Shown here piece by piece: positions 45,561 to 55,992 of a DNA stretch of 64,000 nt; the first letter of the stretch is position 1; each line of letters opens with the position of its first letter. This stretch comes from Chrysopilus asiliformis (taxonomy: Eukaryota; Arthropoda; Insecta; Diptera; Rhagionidae). Location: contig OZ035963.1 of NCBI GenBank assembly GCA_964034945.1, positions 63,623,182-63,687,181 of the forward strand, given 5' to 3'. Position numbers and translations under genes: made by a program. Below the pieces are notes generated by a model. The model made no database searches, was not told where the DNA came from, and worked only from the letters and a program-made list of their open reading frames with translations.

Positions 45561-47550
45561 CTAAATCAGGGGCCATCAAAGTAACTGTCGCTCCCTTTAT
45601 AAACAAAATTTATAACCACTACAAATTAAAATACAGTTCAATGAAAAACAACCTTCCACGGCAATCGCTTGACACGAACTGATTTAAAAAGGAAATGCGT
45701 CATGCTAATAATGCACCGATTCCAACTCAAAGCACGATTCGTTTTATTCCTGCGATCCGAAGCCGCAACACACAAGCATTACAATAAAAGGTCGATTATA
45801 GTGGCTACGCTGTTAAAGCCAATCTGTGTGATGAGCCAGCCGAGCCACTAGCTGATGATGCCTGCTCTAAATAACTTAGAAATCGCAGATCAGATCAAAA
45901 AAATCGGTCTAAAATCATAATTTTTTTACTACCTTTAAAATCCTTTCATATTTTTCCCTGTGTTTCTGTAATAACTGAAAAAATTGCTGATCATCGAAGC
46001 GTATAGAATTTCATAAAGTTATTTTATGCATCATATAAATAGCATCAAAGTGTCAAATCCAAAAAGTGGTAATACAAAACTCATTTAACGTCAAACATTT
46101 TACACATTGTCTCCCTCCATCGTGTGTACATAATTTCCCGAAGGAAAAACAGGAAAGGAACGTGCCTTGTGATATGCGAGTGTACGAAGACTGGTTTCTG
46201 GTGATGTTTGTTTGCCTTTGGCTGGCGATCCCTAATTCTAAAGGTGTCAACATCTTAGCCAGGAGCATATTTCTTATTTAGATGGTAATTTCACGCTCGA
46301 CAAATCCTTTGAGACTACCGGTAATAAATAAACGCACCGAAGTTGTTTTCGGTTCAACAAAGAGACGTCGTCGTCGTTTGCTTCTGTTAGAGAAGGTCCT
46401 TTAGTCCTTGGCTAGTCGCCGGTTATGTGATGGAGAGGTTTGCACGTTACAAACAGGAGCTGAAATCTTTTAAGATATACGAAAAAGAATCAATTCTATG
46501 TGGATGAGTAGACTTGCACCCTCGATTATGGCATTAGAAATGCACAGCTCAAGAGATAAGGGTTGAAATAATTTTACACGGAGATGGAATGAACTTTTAT
46601 TTGGAATTTTTGAAATAGAAATTCAAAAGTACATATTTTGTGCCACTTCTACTATATTTATATTTATTAATTAAACTGTATATTATAAGCAAACATTTAA
46701 CCGAAAATAAACCCCAAAAACCATAGACGCAAGACTTCAAAACCCAATCTATCTTGGCTCCAGATGCGAATTACTAAATTAGCGAATGCAAATTTCAAAA
46801 TTGAGAGATAAAATCTTTTGATATAATTTTCGAACCCAATGATGGGAAAATGTTTCTTCCGGGAGTTGGATTATTTGAAGTTGCGCTTCTTGAGAAAGTC
46901 TGCTGCAGTTTCACAGGAAGTACGTGAAACTTTATTTTGGTACCATGTGAGAGACACTTCCGTTTTTTTTTGCTACTAAACTTGATTGCTGTTTATTTGG
47001 TGCATGCATCAAGTGCAGAAGTTTATTACAAGTTCTTGTCTTATAAAGTTACATAAGTTAAACGTCTGTTGCTTTGTAAATTCACAGTAGCGTAAATTTC
47101 ATTTGCACCTAACAAATTTGTTGGTAAAGTCATAAATTTGTTCTTCAAGAACTTCTAGGAACGAAATGTGAAAATGTAACCTAATTTTATTTGACAGCAA
47201 GGTCAATTATTTGTGGCGTACTTCGGAGATCAAAACCTTGTAATGAGTAAAATCTTGTAACTTAAGTTGTAGATCAAAACCTTGTAAATTTGTATTTTTC
47301 CCCGCCCTTGCAAGAAACAGACACCAACAAACCTTCTTCCTGCAAGGGCGAGGGGAAAGAGTAATTTGTTCAAACTTTGAAATTTTAAAGTTTTCGATAA
47401 ACTGTCCTGAAAGAAGATGAACCTTGGGTTGACCCACGATCTAAAACCCGTCCAATGATGCTAGTAAGGTTCTCCGAAAGTTTCATCCAAATTGGTTTCG
47501 TGGTTTTCGAGTTTTAAGCGCACAAACAGACAGACACACAACCCTATTAT
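45561..47550. other. No gene seen in 2 kb
   Basis: Low-repeat DNA. Around 47460-47540 a GTTTCATCCAAATTGGTTTC box and CAGACAGACACAC stretch resemble Helitron-like repeats without ends. Confidence 0.4.
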
Positions 47551-48350
47551 GAAGGGTGTTTTTTTTTGCTTAGATAGAACTTACAAAAGGGTTGATTGTC
47601 AAACGAGCTGCTATACTGCGCTCACTTTTTGACATTTATGATCAGTATACTCACGCTTGCACAACGCTGCCAAATTATCCAAATTTACTTTGAAAATTAG
47701 TCGTATATTCGGGCCACTTGTAAGCGACGTTTTTTTAGCAAAATTTTGTTCAGCGATGGAGCTCATTTTTGCAAAATTGCCGCATAAGAGACCCTACAGA
47801 CTCCATTACATCCAGAAAAATGCACCGTTTGCTGGTGGCATCATCGGACCTTATTTCTTCAAAAATGAGGACGGAGCTCGCGTTACGGTCAATGGAGATC
47901 GTTACCGCACCATGATCAATGATTTTTTGTTTGAAAATATGGATGACATTGATCCGGACGAGATGTGGTTTCAACAGGATGGCGCTACGTGCCATACGGC
48001 GACCGCAATCATCGATTTATTGAAATCAAAATTTGGCGATAACTTGATTTCGAGAAATGGACCTGTCAATTGACCTCCAAGGTCGTGCGATTTGACACCT
48101 CTCAATGATTTCCTGTGGGGCTACGTGAAGTCACTGGTTTATGCTGATAAACCAGGAACAATTGACGCCTTGGAGGCCAACATTGTTCGTGTTATTCGTG
48201 ACATACGGCCAGCAGTGCTCGAAAAAGTGGCCCAAAATTGGACGTCCAGAATGCGCTTCGTCAAGAACAGCCGCTGTGGCCATATGCTCGAAATCATTTT
48301 CAAATGTTAATGCCATGTATTAATCTTTCGAATAAATAAAAAAATTTGAT
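47551..48350 (+). pseudogene. rosa-type mariner, lineage 2, broken
   Basis: The left end GAAGGGTGTTTTTTTTTGC resembles the lineage-1 end. The coding part is recognisable from GGIIGPYFFKNEDG (47834) to a stop at 48308. The second catalytic Asp is present (WFQQDGATCH). A TGG codon has become TGA at 48071-48073, just before PPRSCDLTP. The third catalytic Asp position is Asn (LTPLNDFLWGY). The N-terminal DNA-binding region and first Asp are missing or unrecognisable. Right end not found. Confidence 0.78.
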
Positions 48351-49526
48351 TGAATTAGCCCAGACAACCCTAAAGACCTATTTTGTTCAATTTTTGGCTG
48401 TTGTTATTTAGTAAGTAACAAGACACATTCTTACAAGAGTTTGGTAAGGGTTTCGACTCAAAAATTATCAAAATTTTGGAAAGAAACGGCCAAATATCTT
48501 ATTTTTCTTAATAAAGCGTAATTTTTTAAAATCTTTTTGTCAATACGAACCATCCAATTCGATTGGAATTATCTAAGTTGACTAAAATTAATTTCGTACT
48601 CGTTTCGAAAGTTTACTTTTAGGGGTGAACGAATTCAAATTCATGTCCTTAAGATGTACATTGACTGCAGAATGTATAAATATTCATGTATTAAAATTTC
48701 TCCCCTATTTGCTGCAAAAAACTAAATTTGTAAACTATAAATACAGTAAAAAATGAAATTAATGTTCCATGAAACTAAAAGATAAATTCTAGATAGACGC
48801 TAAAGTAAATTTATTGCACAAAAACTGGTCGTAATGATTTTAAGGGGGCTACAAAATCCCCAAAAATGACTAATGTTTTGTTATTTCAAATCATGCAAAT
48901 TGAAGAAAGTCGATTAGGGTGTGCTTTTGTTTCTTAAAAAAAATATTTTGTGATTTTTTAAAGAAGAATTTCCATGAAAAACCAGAAAAATAAAATTAGT
49001 CTCTTTATAAGAAAATTTCTCTGTCTATTGGTCTGTCCCTTTTTTGCCGCCCTTAAAGCCATATTTGATCCAGGCCTACAGAATCCATAATAGGACACAC
49101 ATACAAGTCCTTAGTTTCATATTTAACACCTCATTAACCTTCCAAATCCTTTACAAGTAATTTCCTCAGATATAATAGTTGATAAAATCTTATCGATTGA
49201 TTTTATAATAAAAGGGAAACAGGAAATGTTCCAAGGAAGCACGTAGGCAGAAAGGGAAATGAAGTTGGCAAAAGGAGAAAAAATTGGTTATGCAGAACTT
49301 GCATTAATGCGTTTCATCCATTGATTTATTTCTAAGCCAGCAAAAGCAAATTACGCATACCAGTGAAGTGGAAAATTTTATGGTAAAAGGAGTTAATCCA
49401 TTCAATATAATATGAAGTAATGGGTACTGAATGCATTGTAAGTATTTCCAAATGGAGAGTTTGGAGTCTTTAACATCAAGGCAAGTTATAGATTTTTTTA
49501 AAGAAAAATTAGCCACTTCGTGACCA
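48351..49526. other. No gene seen
   Basis: AT-rich; nothing recognised. Confidence 0.45.
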
Positions 49527-49870
49527 TCTATATATAAATATAAAATCGTTTAACCTGATCGACTGACTAACTCATCACCGCCCAGCCCAAACCCCTGAAG
49601 CTAGAGACTTGAAACTTTCATAGTATGTCCCAACCATCGCGTAGGCGCTGACTAAGGCGGGATGCTCAGAAATTTTACCGCTAAGGGGAAAACGGTGGGT
49701 AAAGGAGGTTTGGGTGTTTTTAAATCGTGATTTTCGCCATGAATAATGCTCAATAGGAGGCTGAAAAGTTTCACTCGGGGGTTTCGGGGTCGCTGATCCT
49801 GAATCCGGCGTTAGATTTTCAAAACTCAAAACGGAAGGTCCTGTAAGGATAACGCAAATATCCTTTTCAC
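49527..49870 (+). mobile_element. Helitron family C copy 3, 3' truncated at a poly-G run
   Basis: TC start after A49526, cap TCTATATATAAATATAAAAT, then TTTAACCTGATCGACTGACT in which the tetranucleotide array is almost absent. The family C body follows to AATATCCTTTTCACGA, where a run of 21 G (49873-49893) interrupts. Confidence 0.72.
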
Positions 49871-49893
49871 GAGGGGGGGGGGGGGGGGGGGGG

Positions 49894-49998
49894 TAATGGT
49901 CTAATTTTATCTTTAGATCAATTTTTTGTTTTGTCTCTAGATCAATTCTTGAGATTTCAAGTCTCTAGATCAATCCTTTCGAAATTTATGGTGCTCAC
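49894..49998 (+). repeat. Three short direct repeats TCTCTAGATCAAT
   Basis: TCTTTAGATCAATTTTTTG, TCTCTAGATCAATTCTTGAG and TCTCTAGATCAATCCTTTCG follow each other between the poly-G run and the large array. Confidence 0.6.
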
Positions 49999-50533
49999 AG
50001 ACGGATGGATAGACAGACGAACAGACGGACAGACAGACGGACAGACAGACGGACAGAGAGACGGACAGACAGACGGACAGACAGACGGACAGAGAGACGG
50101 ACAGACAGACGGACAGACAGACGGACAGACAGACAGACGGACAGACAGACGGATAGACAGACGGACAGACAGACAGACGGACAGACAGACGGACAGACAG
50201 ACGGACAGACAGACGGACAGACAGACGGACAGACAGACGGACAGACAGACGGACAGACAGACGGACAGACAGACGGACAGACAGACGGACAGACAGACGG
50301 ACAGACAGACGGACAGACAGACGGACAGACAGACGGACAGACAGACGGACAGACAGACTGACAGACAGACGGACAGACGGACAGACAGACGGACAGACAG
50401 ACAGACAGACAGACGGACAGACAGACATACAGACAGACAGACGGACAGACAGACGGGCAGACAGACGGACAGACAGACGGACAGACAGACGGACAGACAG
50501 ACAGACAGACAAACGGACAGACAAACGGACAAA
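49999..50533 (+). repeat. Tetranucleotide array with 12-bp period, GACG-GACA-GACA
   Basis: About 530 bp of GACA/GACG. Between about 50170 and 50355 every third tetranucleotide is GACG with hardly any error; the edges contain GAGA, GATA and GACT variants. Open frames on both strands are by-products. The right side ends in CATGCGGAAATCAAAATCTT (50534-50553), the cap also found at 30414 and, inverted, at 57575. Confidence 0.9.
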
Positions 50534-50575
50534 CATGCGGAAATCAAAATCTTTTGTCATCCCTAACACCCTGGT

Positions 50576-50765
50576 GTAGTGTAGGGCATAAAAAATAAAA
50601 AATAAATTATCTCGCTTTTATTTCTGATACTACACAGTGCTCAAAAATATATTTTTTCCTTTTAAGTGCATTTTTTTTTAAATAAAAACTTTTTTTAAAG
50701 TAAATGAAACATTTCTTTAAAAATCCAAACAAATCCCAGAGTTTTTAATTTTAAATTACTTTTTC
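50576..50765 (+). repeat. Repeat J, copy 1
   Basis: TTATCTCGCTTTTATTTCTG and the following stretch (GTGCTCAAA, AAGTGCATTTTTTT) match 58008-58150, which also lies next to a capped array. Confidence 0.55.
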
Positions 50766-52077
50766 CAGTTGGCGATTAACCCTAATAACACTAAATAAAA
50801 GTTCTGACTTAAAATCGATTTATCACAGGTTTCAATACTCTAAGACTGCAAATGAGATCATAATCGGCTTAAACATTTAAATAGAAAGCATAAACGTGAA
50901 ATTTCTTTCAAAAGTGTTGAAAGCATAAGCGGATTACAAGTACCTACTCTGAATCGAATTGCATTTATTTATTATGTTTTATTATGCATGGAATTTCTTT
51001 AAAATTTTCTCATAAGCGTAACATTACAGAAATTCTAATTTCAAGGAAAAAAAAAACTGAAATGAAATGAAATTTTGTGAGTAAAAACTCATATGTATCA
51101 AATGGTGCTTTTAATATCGAAGAATATTTAATATTATATTCCGAATATTAGCAACATACAATCGTTTAAAATGCGAGCATTAAACGATTATAACGTTGCT
51201 GAAAATTCTTTTTAATAGTTTCAGTTTCAATAATATCACTTAGCAACGAAAAAATATGTATAAAATAAAATGTTCTGCCTTAAGTAATTTCCCAAGAAAC
51301 CACCACGGAAAAAAACTATTAGCTCGCATTCAGAATACAAATTTCATAAAATTCCATTCACATTACATGGACGTATCCTTGTTGCGAATAAAAAAAATAT
51401 CCTGCGGCATGTTTTCAACGTTAAATTACTTTCTATAGTAGATTCTCGTAAAGAAAATAAAGAACCATATATGAGATGCCATTTCTCTTAAAATGTTTTG
51501 TGGGGGAAAGACAGAATATTTCCATACAAGTTGCCTGCCTAATATAGAATTCCTGTCATATTTGTCGTAACATAAAATTTTGTACTTCATTTCTGAGATG
51601 ATGTTTTTCCCTTCAGACTGAAAGTATGGTTTATGGTATAAAATGCATCTACCGCTAGTAACAGCATAACTTTTTCTGCCATATTTGAATGGCTGGTAGT
51701 GTATTATAAATGTAGCTTCATAAAATTTATATTAATATGGATAAAAAGTAGACTACCCGGCTTCAAATTCAACGAAATTGAGAAAGTACCTGCTTGATTG
51801 TCGTAAAATATGTGTACGATTGAAGCGTTTCCTAGATGAATTATTAAAAGTTTTTAGGGGTAAAAAAAAAGTGGCACAAAGACCAGAAAGTAACCTATAT
51901 CAAAAAAGGAATTTGAAATGTAATTCGTTTTATTCAAAACATTCCAGGGACCCAAAACCAAACTATAACCCGGACTACTCTGAAAAAAAGATGCCCGAAC
52001 CGATCCAAAACCGAACCAGTTTTTAAAAAAGTGGCCGAACCGATCCAAAACCAAACTAATTTTTAAAATTAATCAAA
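50766..52077. other. No gene seen
   Basis: Unassigned AT-rich DNA. A stretch near 51960-52060 repeats GAACCGATCCAAAACCRAAC twice. Confidence 0.45.
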
Positions 52078-52079
52078 TA

Positions 52080-52327
52080 CGGTAATCCCTCCAACTGCGC
52101 GGTAGATACGTTCCACAAAAAGAGCGCGCAAACCGAAACCGCTCACTGTGAACCCTACTTTGTATGAAATTTTGGGGTTAGGAACATGTTTTTTTAAACG
52201 AAAATTATAAAAAAAACCGCGTAGCTGCGAAATTTTTACCGCGCAGTTCGAAATTTTGGTATTAAAAACTTAACCGCGCAGTTGTGAAACCGCCCACTTA
52301 GAAACCGCGCAGTTGGAGAGATTACTG
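52080..52327. mobile_element. pogo/Tigger-like MITE copy 2
   Basis: TA-flanked (52078-52079, 52328-52329); ends CGGTAATCCCTCCAACTGCG and complement of CAGTAATCTCTCCAACTGCG. It is the uninterrupted relative of 34797-35340 and supplies the empty site for the nested MITE there. Confidence 0.72.
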
Positions 52328-52359
52328 TACCAGCATTTTTTTAGTGGTTCCGTTCTAAA

Positions 52360-52587
52360 AGATTAAGTGAATCCACCCTATTCCCTTTCTCCCAAGCAGA
52401 TGGAAAAAATTTATTTGCGATTTTGTTGAAAACAGTGCGGCAAATCGAAAAAATTATGAAGAAAATTTTTTTTTGAAATATGATTCTTGCATAATTTTTC
52501 AACATATCAAAATATTTTTGAAAAAAGGTTTTATTCATATTTAAAAATTTTTTATTGCCAAAGCAACGTCGGGTACTTGCAAACTAG
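52360..52587 (+). mobile_element. Repeat H unit joined to a Helitron type-1 3' end
   Basis: The H-like part (CGATTTTGTTGAAAACAGTG, AATATGATTCTTGCATAA) is followed by a degraded hairpin AGCAACGTCGGG and TACTTGCAAACTAG, CTAG at 52584-52587 before T. No TC start was found. Confidence 0.5.
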
Positions 52588-52651
52588 TACTTAAAAAACT
52601 TATTTCATTGATTTCAGAAGAATGACCATCGCAAATCATCTCCAGAAACCC

Positions 52652-52847
52652 AAGAAACAATTTCTAACCGTGGTTACAAAAAACCTCCAATTTAGGTTAC
52701 ATTTTGTTTACATTTTAGATGGTTTCCGAATAAACCCGCCAAAAACGGATATTTTGAAACCAGCTTCTAAATAGGGTTTCTGAAAGGTTACAGAAACCAA
52801 ATGTGAAACTTTTGAGTTTTGTTACCATGGTTTCAAATACGTTTCTT
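52652..52847. mobile_element. Probable MITE with diverged inverted ends
   Basis: The left AAGAAACAATTTCTAACCGT and the complement of the right end (AAGAAACGTATTTGAAACCA) pair imperfectly over ~30 bp; inside, GGTTTCTGAAAGGTTACAGA forms smaller hairpins. No clear target duplication. Confidence 0.4.
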
Positions 52848-53172
52848 AATTGGAATGTAACTTCAAATTGTTATTTAGGAAAGAGTCCTTTCGTACGCCT
52901 ACAAAAACAGGCACTAATATTCAATTTTTTCCCATCAAAAAAATATGAAAGGTATAGTGAAACATGTGTACCTACTTAATAAAATGCACAAAGAAGTTAA
53001 TTTTATTTAAACAGTAAATAAATTGCAAAAAATACGTCCGGTTCAGGCCTTGCAGGAAGACAAATTCTCTTAAATTTTCAAAAATTCAATAAATTCAATA
53101 AAATAATATTTTGAGCCCGGAAAGTTTTTATTTTCTTTAAAATATTACTAAATATATAAAAAAAAAACTCAC

Positions 53173-53365
53173 CAGCAAAAAAAAAAACTGTTGAGAAAAT
53201 CTTCACCAGCGGAAATGTTCCTTCTTCTACACTTTTCCAAAAGAAATAATCTTCGAGACAACGAAATTGTTTTCACAATAAAACACAATCAATTAAAACC
53301 CGCGAGAATTTTCGATTTTTTTAAAATCAGAACAAAGGAAAAAAATGCAAACGTGACTCGACTCT
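53173..53365 (-). other. Candidate non-coding first exon (minus strand)
   Basis: Read on the minus strand, this stretch looks like a 5' UTR: no long frame, moderate base composition, ending GCTG followed by GTGAGT (complement of 53167-53172), a near-perfect splice donor. It starts near a TTCAGAGTC initiator-like site. It could belong to the same gene as the terminal exon at 18688-19169, but no linking exon was found. Confidence 0.35.
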
Positions 53366-53800
53366 GAACTGCAAGAAAATGGAGGACAACGCATGCAAAT
53401 CTCCATAAACGGCCGGCGATCACTTCCCGCCGCCACAATGACGTCATAGAAATGGAAACAATTTTTAGTAATGCTTCGTCGAAATCATTTTAAGCGTTTT
53501 TCATTTGCTTTTCTTTGTCTTGAAGTTCCTTGAAAAACGAAAACCGCGTCGTGCGCAACTAAAGACACGAAAAAGTTGTTCTTTTTTTCTTTTCGATTGG
53601 AAAAGCGACAGTCCTTTCGAATTAAAACAGAACACCATCGCATTTCTCGATTTTGTACACGAATTTCAATGGAAAAAAAACACTACGAACGCTTCGGACC
53701 GACCGGAAAGGAAGCCGCACACACGACACACACGAAAACGATTAAGTGAGCGCGGCGGCCGCTCTCGAAATCCATTTGGCGCGAAATCGGATATCCACGT
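53366..53800 (-). promoter_or_regulatory. Candidate promoter region, CpG-richer than surroundings
   Basis: It contains a full CRE palindrome TGACGTCA (53439-53446), an octamer ATTTGCAT on the minus strand (53393-53400), GGCCGGCG and CCCGCCGCC boxes, and a GCGGCCGC at about 53754-53761. CpG is far commoner than in the flanks. Direction is inferred from the donor at 53167-53172; a divergent transcript is possible. Confidence 0.4.
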
Positions 53801-53984
53801 GTTTTACTTTCAAATCAAAACAAAATCTGAATTTTTCCCCATTTACAGGATTAGTTTTTTTTTTTAAATATTTAACAATTAAATAGAATGTTTTTTTTTA
53901 AAAAACTGGTTTCGAGGAAAGCAAATATTCAGATTACAGAAATCTGAAATGGTTTCGGAAAACATGCATTTTGTTTTGCTAGAA

Positions 53985-54105
53985 AACCAATTTTTCGAAT
54001 AGTTTTATTTAAAAATATCTGATGTGAACAGCTCACGACTTTCTTATACAAAATCTACGTATGTGCACAATTTACCTGATGAATAAAATATTAGTTTATA
54101 TAAGA
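53985..54105 (+). repeat. Dispersed repeat K, copy 2
   Basis: Matches 6770-6905 (AAAAATATCTGATG, GTGCACAATTTAC, GATGAATAAAATATTAGTTT) and abuts the 5' end of family B copy 2. Confidence 0.5.
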
Positions 54106-54320
54106 TTATCCTATAATATAATACGAGGAATGTCTGTCTGTCTGCACAAAGGATCTCGAAAACCCGCCTAACGATTTTAACGAAACTTGGGGGTTAGGGA
54201 TTTTCGGGGACAAGGAATAGGTCTAGATAGGTCTCTCCTCTGAGAAAATTCCCCTCGATACCCCTCCCCTGGTACCTTCGAATTGGGTGGTCCCATCTTA
54301 ATGAAACTTTACAGTATTAC

Positions 54321-55329
54321 CGTGGCCATCGTAAGTACGGGCCGGAGGCATGATAAATGTCAAACGATGTGACGTCATCATTTACTACTTGGTAGTTTAT
54401 CGTTGACAGCTGTGCCGGTTGAACGCGTGCGCTTTTTGCTTCGCCGAAATAGTAGCAAAAACGTTTAATTTCATTGTTTTTTCGATGAGTGTCTTTATTT
54501 TATAGACTTAGTTATGCGTGGATTGTGAATTACATTGAATTTTCACCGAAAAAGTTGTATTTTCAGTGAAACTATTTGTAACCTCAAAAGTGAACTGTGA
54601 GATGTGAAAATCTTTAAAAACAAATAAATAACAAAAAATTATAGAAAAATTCACAAATCAAGTGTATAAATTTAGTGCTACCTCTTTTCATTTATGTTTT
54701 CCACAATTTGGAATTACATTTCATGTTTGTTTTGTAGAAATGCCGCGAACTTGTGTCGCGAAATGTAGCTCTTTTTCCAAATGTCAATAAAAGTGATAAG
54801 TGTGAATAAAAGTGATGTGAAATAGGTGCCAGATTAAAATGATGAATGTGATGACCGGGTTTTTAATCCAAGAATTCTAAGAAAATTCATACGGAATGGA
54901 CTTCGTATATCATCGTAATTAACTAAATATTATATGTTAGAGCCAACTTTTCCTAATTTTTTATAGATTCTCCAAGCAATTTAAATATATAATGCAAGAA
55001 AAAAAATCCTTACATAAAAAAACATTGAAATGACTTAAATTTTCTTTTCGAGTTTCATTTTCGGCGGCTGAAAAGTGTTCGAGTTAATTTCCGAAACTGA
55101 ATAATAAATATTTGATCTAAATCGAGTTAGCTGATACCGCTTCAAACATTTCCGTGCTTTTGACTTTCGATTCGAGTTCCCTGATAAGGCCCTGGAATAT
55201 TTAATAAACGTGACGAATCGAGTATTAACTGCTTTGCTATTGTATTTTTCCCATTTGATAAGTAGTTTCTATGTAGTATTCTGTGACGTCATTACTTTTG
55301 CCATCCGGCCCGTACTTACGATGGCCACG
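54321..55329 (+). mobile_element. P-like DNA transposon, internally deleted, 7-bp target duplication
   Basis: The ends are perfect 26-bp inverted repeats starting CGTGGCCATCGTAAGTACGG. The 7-bp GTATTAC is duplicated on both sides (54314-54320, 55330-55336) and present once in the uninterrupted relative (15757-15763). A TGACGTCA palindrome lies 49 bp from the left end (54370-54377) and 38 bp from the right (55284-55291), suggesting paired protein-binding sites. The interior resembles a 5' UTR followed by the start of a THAP-like protein, then decayed sequence. THAP start, 7-bp duplication and subterminal paired motifs fit the P superfamily; at 1 kb it cannot encode a whole transposase. Confidence 0.72.
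54740..54790 (+). pseudogene. THAP-like N-terminus of a transposase, truncated
   Basis: After a pyrimidine-rich stretch ending in TAG (54735-54737, a plausible splice acceptor) an ATG opens MPRTCVAKCSSFSKCQ and stops after 16 codons. M-P-x-x-C-x-A-x-C is how many THAP zinc-finger domains begin (C2CH, first two Cys at 5 and 9). The rest of the domain and the whole catalytic part are gone. Confidence 0.5.
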
Positions 55330-55992
55330 GTATTACTAAGGGGCTAAGGGCTTTCGATTTTTCCACTACAATCCTGGCTTTTCCCTCCCCAAGATACTCC
55401 TCGCCTGATATTTTCTAAAATAAGTGAATTTTTAATCACCTTTTATGGTGTTTTTTTCGATGCGCCGCAGGCAAAAGAAGAAGTTGCGCCGCAGGTGATT
55501 TTTTTGGAAAAAAATGAAGGAAAACACGATGAAGGTAAAAACTTATAGAGAAACTCCGTTACAGATTAAATCGAATTATGCCTAAATCTGGGACTGTTCC
55601 GGCGAATGTAAGGATGTGAATATCCTTTTTCCCATTTTTTCTCGGAAAAAATTGGCATTAGGGGTTTTTTTGGGGATTAAAGGTCCTATAAAGATGACGC
55701 GAATATCCTATTTTCGAGTAAATTAATATCAAAGGGATTTTCTATGTCGCTAATCCTGTATCTGACAATAGAATTTGAAAATTCGAAACGGAAGGTCCTG
55801 TAGTGATAACAAAAGTATCCTTTCTTTCATTTTTTTCTAAAGGAAATTAGCAGAGGGGGTTTTTTGATCGGGAATTTCCAATCTCAGCAAATTAACTATA
55901 AAGATAACGTGAATCTACTTTTTTCTCCAAAAAAAAATCAGCAAAAGGAGGATTTTCAGGTCTCCGAGCATGGCTCGGTCTTCCTGGTACTG

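Larger units (their letters stand above)
54109..55992 (+). mobile_element. Helitron-like repeat, family B copy 2 (interrupted by a P-like element)
   Basis: TC start after A54108 (TCCTATAATATAATACGAGG), GTCTGTCTGTCTG, body as in 15558-16722, hairpin CCGAGC-ATG-GCTCGG (55964-55978) and ...GGTACTG before T55993. A 1009-bp P-like element with duplicated GTATTAC sits inside. The site where copy 1 has a nested Helitron is empty here (A55891/T55892). Confidence 0.68.

Noticed and set aside
37273..48316. Minus-strand frames at 37273-37491, 37467-37649, 47750-47995 and 48131-48316
   Set aside because: Antisense shadows of mariner transposase.
49931..50569. Frames of about 200 codons over the second array
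   Set aside because: Same reason: simple repeat, both strands open, no domain.
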